Part shown: one piece after another, positions 48,173 through 60,104 of the stretch | Numbering within the stretch: the first letter of the stretch is position 1 | Layout: each line of letters starts with the position of its first letter | Assembly: GCA_025531455.1 (NCBI GenBank) | Contig: JAMYHL010000121.1 | Location: 1 to 64,000, forward strand | DNA length: 64,000 nucleotides | Reading direction: 5' to 3' | Origin: Apiotrichum sp. Y4204 | Taxonomy: Eukaryota > Basidiomycota > Tremellomycetes > Trichosporonales > Trichosporonaceae | Position numbers and translations under genes: made by a program | Notes under the pieces: model-generated | Seen by the model: the letters and a program-made list of their open reading frames with translations, nothing else | What the model was told of the DNA's origin: nothing | The model's database searches: none

Positions 48173-49836
48173 ATGGCGTCCGATAGTCGTACCAACGGCT
48201 ATGCCGCAGGTGCGTTTAACTTCCACTCCCCTCCTATTGTGAATGATGAGGACGCCGGGGCTCAGATGCCGCGGCCGCGATCAATAAGATTGGGCTGCGG
48301 TCCATGGTGACATGCCGGTATATGCTAATCAATTGTCTCTCTGAACTGAATCCCCCTCTACTGTCTTCTTCGATTACAGGCTAACACACAGCGCCGACAT
48401 TCTTCCTCACGCCCATTGTTCACTCGCTCTCGCTCACCGAGCTCGAAATCGTTCCCCTCGCGCTACTGTGTGTTGAGAATGGGCGCATTTCCTGGATCGA
48501 GCATCTCGACGCGACAGATGCCGATGCAGCTGTCGCTAAGGCAGCAGCCGCGCATAGCATCGACTGGGCATCCGCGGACAAGGTCATTGTGCGTGACGGC
48601 TTTATCTGCCCCGGCCTCATCGACACGCACACGGTGGGTCTTTCTCGCAATTCTGTTCTGACAGTAGCACGCGCCGCAGTATCCCAACAATGGACTTGGT
48701 CACTCGATGCAGCTGCTCGACTGGCTCGAGGCGCTGACCTTTCCCCTCGAGCAGCGGTTCAGCGACGACAAGTTTGCGAGCAAGGTCTACGAGCGCGTCG
48801 TGAAGCGCAATCTCGCTGCTGGGGTGCGTATGTGCAGACGGGCGTTATCCAGAGTTGGGTCATGCTTGACTATTGCTATCAGCTTTTGACAGCCCGCTGA
48901 TTCCAGACAACCACCGCATGCTATTACGGGACGCTTTACGAAAACACGACTCTGCTCGCCGACACATGCGTCTCACTGGGTCAGCGTGCGCTTGTCGGCC
49001 GGTGCAGCATGGACACGGGACACGACACATATGTCGAAGAGTCTGCGTCTGCATCCATGGCGACAACACACAAGTTTCTGGAGCATTTCGCGGCCTACTC
49101 GCCGGCAGCAAGCGCACTCGTCAAACCAATCCTCACACCGCGATTCGCGCTGAGCTGCACGCCAGAACTGATGGGCGACCTAGGCGCGCTGGCCGCTGAG
49201 CGCAACCTGCCCATCCAGACGCATATCTCCGAGAACCTGACAGAGATCAAGCTCGTAAAGAAAACCTTTGCGAGCAAAACCTACGCAGGGGTGTACGAGC
49301 GCTTCGGCTTGTTGTCGCGGGGCACGATCCTCGCGCACGCCGTGCACCTCGACGATGCCGAGCGCGAGATCATCCGCCGTACCGGCGCGGGTATCAGCCA
49401 CTGCCCGTGCTCGAACACGAACCTCAATTCGGGCGCCGCGCGCGTGCTCGCCATGCTTGACGCCGGTATCCCCGTCGGCCTCGGCAGCGACTGTTCGGGC
49501 GGGTGCAGCCTTGGTATTATCGCCGCGATGCGCGATGCCGCGTCCGTCTCCCGCGTTCTCACTTTTGCGGGGCAGACACCACGTTCTCTCACGATTCCTG
49601 AAATCTTCTTCCTTGCCACCCGCGGCGGGGCGCAGCTGTGCCGCCTTGACAATGTTGGGTACTTCGCCGCCGGATGCGAGTTCGACGCGCTGCTCGTCCG
49701 CCCCCGCTCGCCAGGCATGTGGGCCGTTGAGGGCGAGGGCGTGGGCAACCTATTTGAGAAGTGGCTCTTTACGGGTGACGATCGGGACATTGCGAGTGTA
49801 TGGGTCTCGGGGCGTAAGGTCGTGGATAATGAGTAG
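48173..49836 (+). CDS. GUD1: Guanine deaminase
   Basis: Zinc hydrolase converting guanine to xanthine in purine salvage and catabolism. Exons 48173-48209, 48392-48633, 48668-48823 and 48907-49836 give 454 residues, the family length. Metal and catalytic motifs are HTHAPQYPNNG near residue 91 (its HTH is split by an intron), QTHISEN near 250, HAVHLDD near 288 and GLGSDCSGG near 335. HCPCSNTNLNSG is also typical. Intron 2 must end at CAGTAG, not at the later CGCAG, to keep the second metal His and the APQYP loop. It shares a GATA-containing promoter with the M20 gene and is convergent with the adaptin gene. Confidence 0.96.
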
Positions 49837-49963
49837 AGGGAACGCAAAGTCCAGTTATCATGGTTGTACATCTAGAATACTACAGGTAGACTTTTCTTCA
49901 ACATACCCAATGCTATGACATGAGACAACAGGACAGTAACACAACGCGCCACGAGGATCAAAT

Positions 49964-52703
49964 CTACGCTCTTTCCGAGGTGCTCACCCGCGGGGTGCGG
50001 TCCTGCGGCGTCGACACGCCATGCCTAACAGCAAGGTCGTCCATCGGAAGGTCCTCGGGGTCGATGAGCGTGCTACGGCCCATGGCCCACGTGCTCTGTG
50101 TAAGCTCTGCAGCGCGACTGAGCGGGGAGCGGACCCGCGAGCTGTCAGGTGATTGCGGTGAGCGGCCAGGAGAGCCGCTTCCGGACCGCGAGTCTGCGCC
50201 AAACGAGCGGCGCCCCACAGGTCCCTGGGGTGTGTCGTACGCGTCGTACCGCAACGAGGAGTTGCCATAGCCATGACTCTTTTTACGCGGAGAAGACGCA
50301 CCGCTCACTGTCGGCGACGGCTTGCAAGCCTCGGCGTACGTCGCGAGCAAGGCATCGAGGATGTCGTTGAGCTGGAGTTAGATAAAGCATATCCTCTGCA
50401 CTTACTGCTCTCGACTTTGACCGTGCAATGACCGTATCCACCAGATCGTCCTCGACGATCACGAGCACCTCCTGGCACCGCTTGGCCATGTGCTTTATGG
50501 CCTTGTCTTGTATGGTCTTGAGTATCTGTGCCACACGTGCGGAGGCTGTGCTCCTTTCGGTGGTTGGGAGACGCGCAAGAAGGGGCACCAGGGCGAGCAC
50601 GATGAGCTCCTGGACTGACGGAGGTGACACAGGAAGCGCGCCCACAAGAGCATCAATCGTGGGCATGGGCTCGGCGACGGGATACTCCGCCGCGACAGTT
50701 GTGACAAGAACGGCCGTTGTAGTGTCTGTTGGGTCGTCGGCAAGATGCCGAGAGAGTGTCTCGATGACGGCTGCCCGGAAAACCACGGGGGAGGACTGAA
50801 GGTCGCTGATAATTGCCTGTATACCCTTGAGCCACACGCCCGTGTCCGGCTCACCAGCGCGCAGAGCAGCCGAGATCTTAGCGACACCGTCTCCCAGCTC
50901 ACGGCCCCGAGCTGCATCGTCGAGGCCTTCAGACAGCACGTCAACTGCCTCCAATGCGCGACATGCGGCCTCGATGCGTCCTTCAACAATGGCGTGTTTC
51001 TGGGACGATATCGGGTTCACGTTCGGAGGAAGTGGTAGTCCGCGCGACGTCCGCACGGCTTCGAGATGCGATTCAAGCGTAAGTGATGGCAAGTTGCGGT
51101 CAACTTTGCAGAGGAGTCGCAGCGTCGCCTTGCGTACTGTCTGATCGGTGCTGTCTACGCCACCCATCAACGCAGCCATGTGAGCCTCGGTCAGACCGTT
51201 TTGCCAGGCGGCAGCAGGAAGAACGCCAAAGCATCGTAATGCGAGAATGTGGTTGTTTGGTGTGTCGGCCGCTTGTTTGTTGAAACGCGACGGCGGGCTC
51301 GACGCCTTCCCTTTGCCCTTGTCTGGCGGGGGAACCAGACACCGACGGAGATGGTCGAGAAGCGTCTCCACGCCCTCTCCCAGTTGACCATCGACTTCAT
51401 AAAGAGCCGTGGCCAACGTGCTCGTTTCCAGTAGACAAGCTGACATTAACTATCATATCTTTGGTAGAGTAGCTCACCTCTTGCCCATTGCGATATGCCC
51501 GGGGCGGTATGCAAATCAACAGCCTCGGCAAGCAGGTCTCTAATCCGCTGAGTGGTATCAATGACGAACTTGTCAGTCGGCGCTGACTCGGGGTCGATCT
51601 GCTTCGGCAGCGTGCGCACGATGGCCACAAGCGCGCGGATGGCGGCGATAACGAGGGGCGAGTCAGCGTCCATCTTTCGTGAGGCTACGGAGAACACGGA
51701 TTCAAACTGGCGCCAACGCCGATCCGGATCTGACTCTCGGGCTCCGGACTAGCAGTGTTAGCAGCGAGCAAGTAGCAGCGAGCAAGAGGCGGCCATGGGC
51801 CATGGGCCTCAATTCAACACTCACGTCCAAGGACTGGGCAAACAAGCGGAGCAGAGCCGCAAGAACCGAGTCGTCATCCTCGCGCCTGATACGCCGGGCA
51901 ATTTCGCGCAGTGACAGAGGCGTGAGTTCACCGTTCGCGAGGGCCGAGATAGCCTGGATGGTGCGCTGACGTACGACCGGTCTAGTGTCAGAAGTTCGCA
52001 ATTGGCGCGTAGGAAAGGCGAGATTTGCATACGCCAGCATCATCTCACTCACACATCATGCTCTAGGAGGCGCCGAGAGGACAGGAGGGGAACAACTGCA
52101 GGCGCCAGGTCGGGCCCGGGAAGGTGGGAGATGGCATGCAGCGCCGCGAGGACATGTGCTTCCGACGTCGATGCGAGATCCTGTCGTCAGTACTCAGCCC
52201 ACACTTTGAACTCCATAAGCCACAAATCCCATCCCCATACGCCATGATCTCACCTTCCGAATCGTGTTGATCAGCATGAGATGCAGCTCGTGCCCCGGCG
52301 GCAGCTGTTCCGCGAGATAGAGATATCCTGTGGTGAGCAGCAGTCAAGACGAGGCACACACCCATGCGACGCTCGCGCATCGAGCGCCCGCCTTCGGCAA
52401 GCTCAAGGGCCGGCACGAGGGCAAACTCGAGGTCAAGCGGTGTGCGCGTGACGGTTGCGCAGTGCAGGAGGATGATAAGCGTGTGGACTATCCGGGACTG
52501 CTATCAGCTGCCGCCTTCCGAGGTCGTTGCGTTCCGATACGCACACTACTGGGGCCAGAGGCAAGCACGCCGCGACACCGCTCAACCTCGGCGAGCACTG
52601 CGGCGTCTTCGGCTGACGACGAGGTCGCGCCATCCAGCTTGACGAGGAGAGCATGGTGTGCGCGCGACGATGCCGCAGATGAGAGGTACGGCGGGAGTGG
52701 CAT
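49964..52703 (-). CDS. Adaptor-complex large subunit, AP-4 epsilon-like
   Basis: Adaptin-N (HEAT/ARM) protein. Eight exons (52703-52545, 52497-52362, 52327-52254, 52180-52053, 51981-51825, 51748-51478, 51439-50406 and 50371-49964) give 788 residues. The order of helices follows AP large chains. ERRMGYLYLAEQLPPGHELH and LMLINTIRKDLASTSEAHVL correspond to the YL-hE-LxLLINTIxKDL block that is closest to epsilon adaptin. LEHDVPVVRQRTIQAISAL and ALRCFGVLPAAAW follow. The C-terminal 130 residues are Ser/Arg/Pro-rich with no appendage domain visible. Most introns are 34-76 nt. The adaptin call is firm; epsilon rather than gamma, alpha or delta is judged from motif resemblance only. Confidence 0.75.
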
Positions 52704-53501
52704 GGCACGGGGAATGTGCAGATACCGTGGTTTTGCGGGGGGGGGGTCGCGACGTGAGTGACTGACGGATTAGCAGGGCTGGGTCAAGATGCTGAGGATG
52801 GGGTGAGACTAGAGTTGAATGTGAGACTATGCGAGAGGATGCGTCGAGCGAGTGGTCTAAGCTGGAGATGCACCTCGTCCTGCGTCATCAAACCACCCAC
52901 CCACCCATGAGGGGGGGTGGGCCCCGGGTTTCCCCAGCCAACGAATGTCAAGTGGGTGGCGAATGTCCAGTCACGTGACAGAGACCGAAAGATCAAGTTG
53001 CACTGTCCATGGAAACGAAGGAGGACGTTACTGACGTCAAGCACCAACGGCAAGCCTACGACTGGGCGACTGCATTGCAGGCGGGTCATTAGCTCATTAG
53101 GTAGCTAACAGTAAATAGCCTACAGCGCCAAGCGTTGTAGCCATGGCTGAATGTCCGACTGCCATTGTGGGGGTGGGGTTTGTGGCTGGGTGGAGGCGCT
53201 GGGTGGCTTGTTGCCATCGGCGGACACCCGGTCAGGATGACCCAAGCGAGAGAGGTAGTCACCAAATCCTGCTTGTGTCTCCAAAGTTCATGAGTCCCTG
53301 GTGGGTTCCTCCTCCAGAGTCAACATTAACCAACCAAGCGCACCACTGTAGTTGCGGTCACTATAATGCGGTGACTGAGCGACACACCAGTAACCACGTT
53401 GCAGAAGCACGATACTCCTACTCACGCCATCTCAGTGCAACACAAAGTCATCATTTGTACATATCGGACCGTCTATCCTCCGCAACAAAGGTCTACTACA
53501 C
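52704..53501. promoter_or_regulatory. Promoter region of the adaptin gene, 3' flank of OSH4
   Basis: A 798-nt gap between two minus-strand genes. It holds a G9 run near 52738 and GTCACGTGAC at 52970-52979. No coding exon is seen. Confidence 0.5.
52970..52979. promoter_or_regulatory. GTCACGTGAC palindrome, second copy
   Basis: Identical to the 10-mer at 9356-9365. It lies 267 nt upstream of the adaptin start. Confidence 0.45.
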
Positions 53502-55548
53502 CTAGCCCTTAAACACATATGCGTCCTCGGTCGTGGGCTGAGTCTTGTCGTTCATCATGGCGACAAGCCTCTGGAAGTCGTCATCAGAGTCGACGTGCTC
53601 GAAGTGCCACAGCGGCCAAGTCTTGCCCTCTGCCTGCTCGTCCCTACGCATCTGGCGCTGCTCATTCTCGATTCGCGACTTGTCCTTGCCGGCAAGCTCG
53701 TAGTCGCCCGAGCGGATGCCCTTTGCGACGTGCTGCCACAACTTCCGGCTCTCCCACTCGCCCTGCTCCTCAACAGGCTTGACAGTGATCTCCTCCTTGG
53801 GACCCTCTGCGTTGTAGAAGATGGGGCCCTTGGGGCCGCCGATCGTCGATGTGTGGGTCCACTGGCCCTCGTAAGTCTCGATCGACTTCGAGCCCTTGTA
53901 CAGCGTTGCCTTGTACGAGTGTGCCTTGCCAGAGAAGTAGCCCTTGCCCTTGTAGTCGATGACCGCCTGATAGCCCGTGCTGCTCTGAATAGACGACGAG
54001 TCGGTGAGCTCAATGTACGGCGCACCCCAGATGATGCCGTCAATGCGGAGCTTGGCTGCGGGTCAGTGTACTGATGAAGACCTATAAACTCACGGAGAGT
54101 GATCAGGTAGGTCTCCTCCCCTCCAGTCTTGACCTTGACGCGGAGAAGCGCGTGGCCCGACTGCTTAACGTAAATCGAAGTTCCAGAGAAGGAAGTCTTC
54201 TGACCCGAGTGGCCTTGAAGCTGCACGCCTGCCTTGGCGTTCTCAATGTAGCTGGGGTTAGCGGTGCAGATTGTGGGTAACCCACTAGGCAGTGACAGGC
54301 GGGTGGTGCGAAACCTGCTCCGAGATGAGCCTGGTCTCGCCGCGGCCATCCTTATCAGGCCAGGTGCCGTAGAAGAGCTCTCCGAGGACGGGGTTCAGCG
54401 GTTTCTTCTCCGAACCCATCTTCTCATTACGAGTCTGTCGATGTAAGTCCGTGACGCGTGCTGCGCACAGCTTGGGCCCCGGGGCAGGCCTCCAACCAAA
54501 GGCGGACTCACAGTGTACTGGCCCTTAAGAGTGGCGATGAACCACCTCAGGACGCGAATCATGCGCTCCTCCTCCGTGTTGCCCTCCGAGATACAGGCAA
54601 AGAGCTCGGGGTGCTCACACCAGTACGCCGGGAACTCGGTGAGCGAGGTGGGGGAGAGGATGACTGCAAAGGTGGTGCCATAGGGTGAAGTATGGTGTCA
54701 TGGGGGCGGCAGATCGTGGTGGAGGTCGTTCGGCGATGTCAGAGAGACGTGACATATCGTTCGGTAGTAATGTATGGGTAAAGCGCGAAAGTTGAGACAT
54801 TCATCAATGAGAGTGTGGCTCGCGTCAGTGAAACCATTCTGTGGCGAGTGGGGAATGCAACTATTGCTGTCATGCCGCGATGTGTGCGCGTAATGTGCAC
54901 ATACACGAGCTGACCATCACAGACGTAGTGGTCCCACTTACAGGGAGGGGCTGTCATCGACGACAGGTCGCCCGTCATGTGGGCGAGCGACTTGATAAAG
55001 CTGGCCCATCCTGCCTTCTGCTCCTGGGGGACCTCGGCGCCTTTAGATGATTTTGTCATATTGTGGAAGTGGTCGTCGATCGAGGGACGTGCAAATGTGT
55101 GGGGGTTGTTGGTGATGAACGCGCGCGAGAGACCGATGAGAAGACGTGAAGGAGCGTTGGGCGGGCACGTAATGTGTATGTGTGTGATGAGGTTGAGTGA
55201 GATGAAACCGAGGATGTGGTTTGTGCACAAGTGCAATGTAATGTCAGCAGCTAGCAAAAGAAGGCCAAGACCCGACACGGGAAGGCACGAGCCGCCGATC
55301 CATCAAACATCTAGCGTGGGGGTGACGCTCCTCAGCCAAGACGCTGGACCTCGGCGCCTCTGCGACGATGCTGGGACAGCGCCAGGTTTCGCCGCCTCCG
55401 GCTGGGCGTCCGGCGTGGGGCACAAGCCTCGCGGTAGTCATCTCTCCGACTCCGGAGGCATGGCGCCGATCCCGTATCCCGCGGCATGCGCGCCCCGACT
55501 CAGCGACCCAAAAAAAAACTTACCCTCTTCCTTCGGTGTGGTCGACAT
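53502..55548 (-). CDS. Oxysterol-binding protein homologue, short OSH4/KES1 type
   Basis: Sterol/PI4P exchanger acting between ER and Golgi membranes. Six exons (55548-55524, 55040-54942, 54663-54512, 54434-54286, 54251-54094 and 54055-53502) give 378 residues: an ORD domain alone, with no PH or ankyrin region. Motifs are a lid-like N-terminus ([20 protein letters not shown]), [39 protein letters not shown] and the OSBP signature [13 protein letters not shown] near 132-143 (phosphate-binding HH pair). The N-terminus is the uncertain part: I use a 25-nt first exon (MSTTPKEEG) and a 483-nt intron, but an ATG just up from 55040 ([13 protein letters not shown]) could start translation without it. 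Confidence 0.92.
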
Positions 55549-56920
55549 GGTGATAAGAGTGGTGATGGTAGTGGTAGTGGGCAGGTGTTGGGTAGTAATC
55601 CAAAGTGCAAGGCGTAGTGTGGTGACGAGTGCTCAGGGACGGGGGTTGATGTGTGGGGGTGCGTGGGGGCGAGGTAATCAGCGAGGGGGGAGGAGCGAGA
55701 GTGATGAAAAATAACAAAGCAAGGGCGGTGAGGGGTGGAAGAGGAGAGAGTAGATTGTTGATGGCGGTGATGGTGTGATGGAGAAGAGGAGGAGGAATAG
55801 ATGATGGAATAGACCGAGATGCAGTAGGAGGAGAGTATAAAACATCATCCGACCTGGCGTGGTGTTGCCGGTGTTGGCGGAAGTTAGTGGGTAGGTGGGT
55901 GTGTGACACCACCACACTCCGAGGCGCGTCGTGAGAGCTCGGGGGGGGGGGCCAAGCGGAGGCTGTATGATCAATCTGTGACGTTACTTTTGCCGTTCTC
56001 GGCGTGCACAGCCTGCGGCAGCCAAGGTCATCCAAGGTCCAAGAGCCTCAAGCCATTCACCAGCCAACGCGCGGCAGAGCAGTACTCGATTTTCGATCGT
56101 GTCGCGTTGTCCTTGTAATATCATGCATGTGGGGGGTCCTGCATCAGACGATGCAGCCATGAGGTGCGTTTGTTCCACAGCAGGCACAGCGCCACCCAAC
56201 AGCCGCACCCCCCACACACGTATAGTCTATCTGCATTTTCACCCCCGCTTGACCATCCATGCTCACCTCGCAAACTCCATTGAGCACTCTGCGCACTGCG
56301 GCCTCTCGCATTCGTCAGCCTGCCGCCCACTCCGACTGCTCCTCCAGCCCCATCAGTGCCGGCTGGTGCTGACTGTTTGATGACTATTGATGGGTTTGAC
56401 ATGACAGTAGGATAACTCCCCGTAGTCGTCTCATCAGGGATGCCACACGCCCTTGGTGCGCTGATCAGGTCCGAGCGAGTGTGACCGCCGCATGCCCTCA
56501 GTATAGTGCAACCAGATGGAAGATCACCAGAAGCCTCTGCGGATCTGCGGTCTTTTAGCGTACTCTCCCACGATCACCAGCAAATCGATCCAATTACGTC
56601 ACTTTCTCAGCCCCCACCCCCACCCCACCCCAGACGTCATCGACCCTCGCGAAAACGGGACCGACTAATCCAAGGGCGCCTAACTACGAGATCAGCGTTT
56701 TCGAGCGAATCCGGATGTCGGAGATCGGAAATCAAAAGGGGATCAAAGGGGGCAGATCGCGCAGTTCGAGATGATCCAACAAGGGGGAAGGCCTCGGTGT
56801 TGGTCACAAAGGCGCGCTAACCAGAGTTCGAGGTGGCTGATGTCAGAACCACGCGGCTTTTTGACCGCCCCGGACCCCAGGATTGCTGAATCCCACCAGA
56901 GATCCAGAATGGTCCTGATT

Positions 56921-57016
56921 CTATTTTTTAAACGAAGTCATACAAAATAAACAATGATTTTAATTATTAATATAAATATTATAACAATATTATTATCTAA
57001 ATTTTTTGTATAATCT
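56921..57016. other. AT-rich island
   Basis: About 95 bp nearly without G or C (for example TTTTAATTATTAATATAAAT) in otherwise GC-rich DNA. It could be a short mitochondrial-DNA insertion or an origin-like element. Nothing in it codes. Confidence 0.7.
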
Positions 57017-58703
57017 ACTCTTGAGCCGCTCGCTTTCATAGTCTTATGGGGACGGACTGTTGGCTGTGCAAGTGATCAGCGTCCACAATCTTATGGACAT
57101 TCTGAAAGGCACCGGGCCGCTATAAGAAGCGGCTCAGAGGAAATGGTCGAAATGGATGACTGGACAGATGAGCGGCCAGAATGATGCCAAGGAAGGAATG
57201 ATTGAAGGCAGGACCTCGTGTAAGACGCTAAACGATCACTACAGTTTGTAGGAAGCCACGGAGGTAAGACACTGCCAACAACCTGTGAAAAGAGGTGTTA
57301 TCTATCGTGGGACACGAACTTCCACCCTCCACACCTAGCTCCGTGTTTGGGGCATGAAGACTCTTCAGGCACCATAACGAGAAGCATCAGTGCGTGGGCT
57401 CGGGCACGAGGGACCCAGCCATTGGCCATGTGTACCTTTCACTGCGTCCATTGTGTCCCGGACAGTCTGCGGCTGACCCGGGAGTGTCGATGTCGCCACA
57501 ATGGAGACTGGAGATTGCTGTCAACTCTGCAACGGAGTGAGCGGTCTCGCATTGTGGCGTTACGGTTGGAAGGGTACCGCACACCGCGTAACGAGCCATG
57601 TTCATGTTCGTTCGCTCCCCTGCAGTTTGCGGTGCTGTCACTGTCTTTGTTCATCGTACTGTATGCTGCGTTGCTGTATGTGGGCCATTGCGTGTGGATC
57701 TTTCGTGGAGCAACGGTTTATGGCTGCCCAAGAGGCCTACTTGATCTTGCTGAGTGTTCGTTATCGAAAGGGGGGTGAGCCATGCCGTAGTGCGGACTTG
57801 TGAGGTTTGCTGCAACAACTGGGTCTTGTCACCGCAGAGTGGTGAGACGATGGCAGATTGTCGCTGGATAACGAGCAAGAGTTGCACTAAAGTTGACGAG
57901 TATATCGAGAATATGAAGAACGAGCTTGCAGATTGCTGTTAGATGGTTGAGAACATCATCACGGGCTCCGTCGCGTCGGCGAGTCAGCATCTTAGTAATA
58001 AATATGTCTGGAAGCAACACGCTGCACCCAGATCCCGTGGTCTCCGTCTCGGCCATCGGCGTCACTGTTGACATCGGCGCCATCGGTGCTGGCGGCGCCG
58101 AGGTCCGATCGATGAGTACCACCAATGCTCGCAATGAGTGTTCGGAATTCAGATAAGGGGAGAGTCTGTTCTTATCGGAATCGTGATATCGCGGTTGGTC
58201 TTAGGCCGTGCATGCCGAGATGTTTCGAAGCCCGGTGCCTGAGAAGGCCGAGGAATCGAGTGGCGAAAGCAGCTTTTTTTATTATTTCATCATTACGGCC
58301 GGATGGATGGGCCGCATCTCCGCCGCTGCTCCTGAACTTGAACACTAATACTCCACCTGATGGGTGATGAGTAAGGCTTGTAAAAGCGGTTCGGAAGTCT
58401 TGTCCCACATTCAAACGCCGTATACCACAAAATGTGGAGCATGCGGAGCTCCCAAGCGCCCAACCTTTTGCCAGCACATGGTGGTAATTGCTTGACGGCA
58501 CGCAGTGCGCCACCCGGGGAATGAACGCCTCGAACGCACACAGGGCACAGGGAGGACAGGTGCAAGAAAGCCCGGTGAGCAGCGGACATTTGATCGCACC
58601 CACAGTGATCAATCGCCGGCAGCCTGTGCAGACGACGTCAGAAGGCGCTGCCGGAATGCAAAGTTGACATCGGCGAGTCAGCAAGTGAAGACACGATGCA
58701 GGA

Positions 58704-58710
58704 TATATAG
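58704..58710 (+). promoter_or_regulatory. TATA box of the YeeE/YedE gene
   Basis: TATATAG 64 nt upstream of the ATG at 58774, followed by a C-rich leader (C11) directly before CACCATG context. Confidence 0.6.
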
Positions 58711-58773
58711 CTTGAGGCGGAACGTCATGTCCAACTCCACAACCCACCCCCCCCCCTCCCTCACTCAATCACC

Positions 58774-60104
58774 ATGCCCTTTACACCTGTCCAAACGTTC
58801 CTCGGCGGTCTGCTGCTGCACCTCTCGACGAGCTCGCTGCTCGGCGAGACCGGCCGCGTGTTCGGTATCTCTTCAGTCATTGACGGCGCGATCCTCGGCG
58901 ACCACGCGCGCTGGCGTTGGGCCCTCATCACTGGCCTCCTCTCCGGTCCGGCCATTGCCTCCGCCACCGGCCTCGCCGCCGCCGCCCCCGACCCCGGCAC
59001 GTTCGCATACGCTGCGCAGCCCCTGTCCCGCCTCGCGCTCGCTGGCGCACTTGTCGGTTTTGGCGCAAAGGTGAGTTTCAGAGACGTTGCATTGCAAGAG
59101 ACTGTGTGTGTACATGTGTGGCGGAGGGAAAAATAAATGAAAAGGCACACAAAGATCGGAGTGTCGTCTCCGGACCTGGACGAAGTGTCTAGAAGTGTGG
59201 AGACTGCGGTGTACGACATTGAGCGTCGCACGACCCCTCCACTCCTCCACTCCTCACTGTCTAGCAACGCATCACCACTAGCTTCAATGGAAGACGCAAA
59301 GCTGACCTCCAGCTCGGCAATGGCTGCACATCAGGCCACATGCTCTGCGGCGTGAGCCGCCTCTCCCCGCGCTCGCTGCTCGCGACGACAACCTTCATGA
59401 TCACCGCTGTCACCACCGCGCGCCTCTTCCCCGCACCCATTAGCGAACTCGCGGCCAACGTCCCCATCTGGCCTTCCAAGGCTCACCTCGTCCTTCTCGG
59501 CGGCGCCGTCGTGATTGCCACTCTTCTCCGCGAGGTCGTCGCGCGTATCGTCCCTCCCGCGCTCAAGGCGTGCCGCGAGTGCGAGTGTGACGAGGCCACT
59601 CCCCCGCAGTGCGCAAAGGAGCGCGCCGTCGCCGTACTCCCGTACTTCTACTCTGGCGTGACATTCTCCCTCGGTCTTCTCGTCAGCGGCATGCTCTCCC
59701 CGCTCAAGGTTATGGGCTTCCTCCGCGTTCCTCCCCCTCTTGACACCTTTGACCCGTCCCTCGCGCTCGTCATGCTCGGCGGTGTCCTTCCGAATGCGAT
59801 CCACTACGCCCGCCTCATGGCCGCCCCCAAGGGCCCCAAGCCCGCTCTCCCCTGGGAGAAGTGGCAGGTCCCCACGCGCCGCGACATTGACTGGCGCCTC
59901 GTCACCGGCGCGGCACTCTTCGGCGTCGGCTGGGGTCTTGCCGGTATCTGCCCCGGTCCCGGCCTCGAGACCGCCGGCTCGCTCATCACCGCTGCCTGGA
60001 ATGGCCAGGACGTCTCCGCCGCCGCCGTCGGATGGGTCGCGTACTTCTCCAACCTCATCCTCGGCATGGCTGCCGTCCGCGGCCTCGACCGCGTCCTCGC
60101 ATGA
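58774..60104 (+). CDS. YeeE/YedE-family membrane transporter (sulfur transport, DUF395)
   Basis: Multi-pass membrane protein of a family whose bacterial members import thiosulfate. Two exons (58774-59070 and 59313-60104, 242-nt intron) give 362 residues with about nine hydrophobic helices. The conserved Cys-containing motif [20 protein letters not shown] stands at the start of exon 2, and the pseudo-symmetric second-half motif [17 protein letters not shown] lies near residue 305; the family's transport path runs through such conserved cysteines. A Cys-rich loop [14 protein letters not shown] lies between helices. Strong C-ending codon bias and a clear TATA box suggest high or inducible expression. 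Substrate in fungi is not established. It is convergent with the XLF-like gene. Confidence 0.88.

Larger units (their letters stand above)
55549..58773. other. 3.2 kb gene-poor interval
   Basis: No gene called. From left to right: OSH4 promoter with a G/T-rich patch, a G10 run near 55928, a block of ordinary sequence, the AT-rich island at 56921-57016, a 9-bp inverted repeat TGAGCCGCT/AGCGGCTCA at 57022-57030 and 57128-57136, several open frames without family support (57347-57778 plus, 58172-58768 minus), and the promoter of the YeeE gene. Confidence 0.5.

Noticed and set aside
57347..57778. Plus-strand frame with CTFHCVHC and a hydrophobic stretch
   Set aside because: The full frame opens with TTG; from its first ATG it has no recognisable family. 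Kept only as a curiosity.
58172..58768. 198-codon minus-strand frame with many cysteines
   Set aside because: Covers the TATA box and leader of the YeeE gene; composition looks random.
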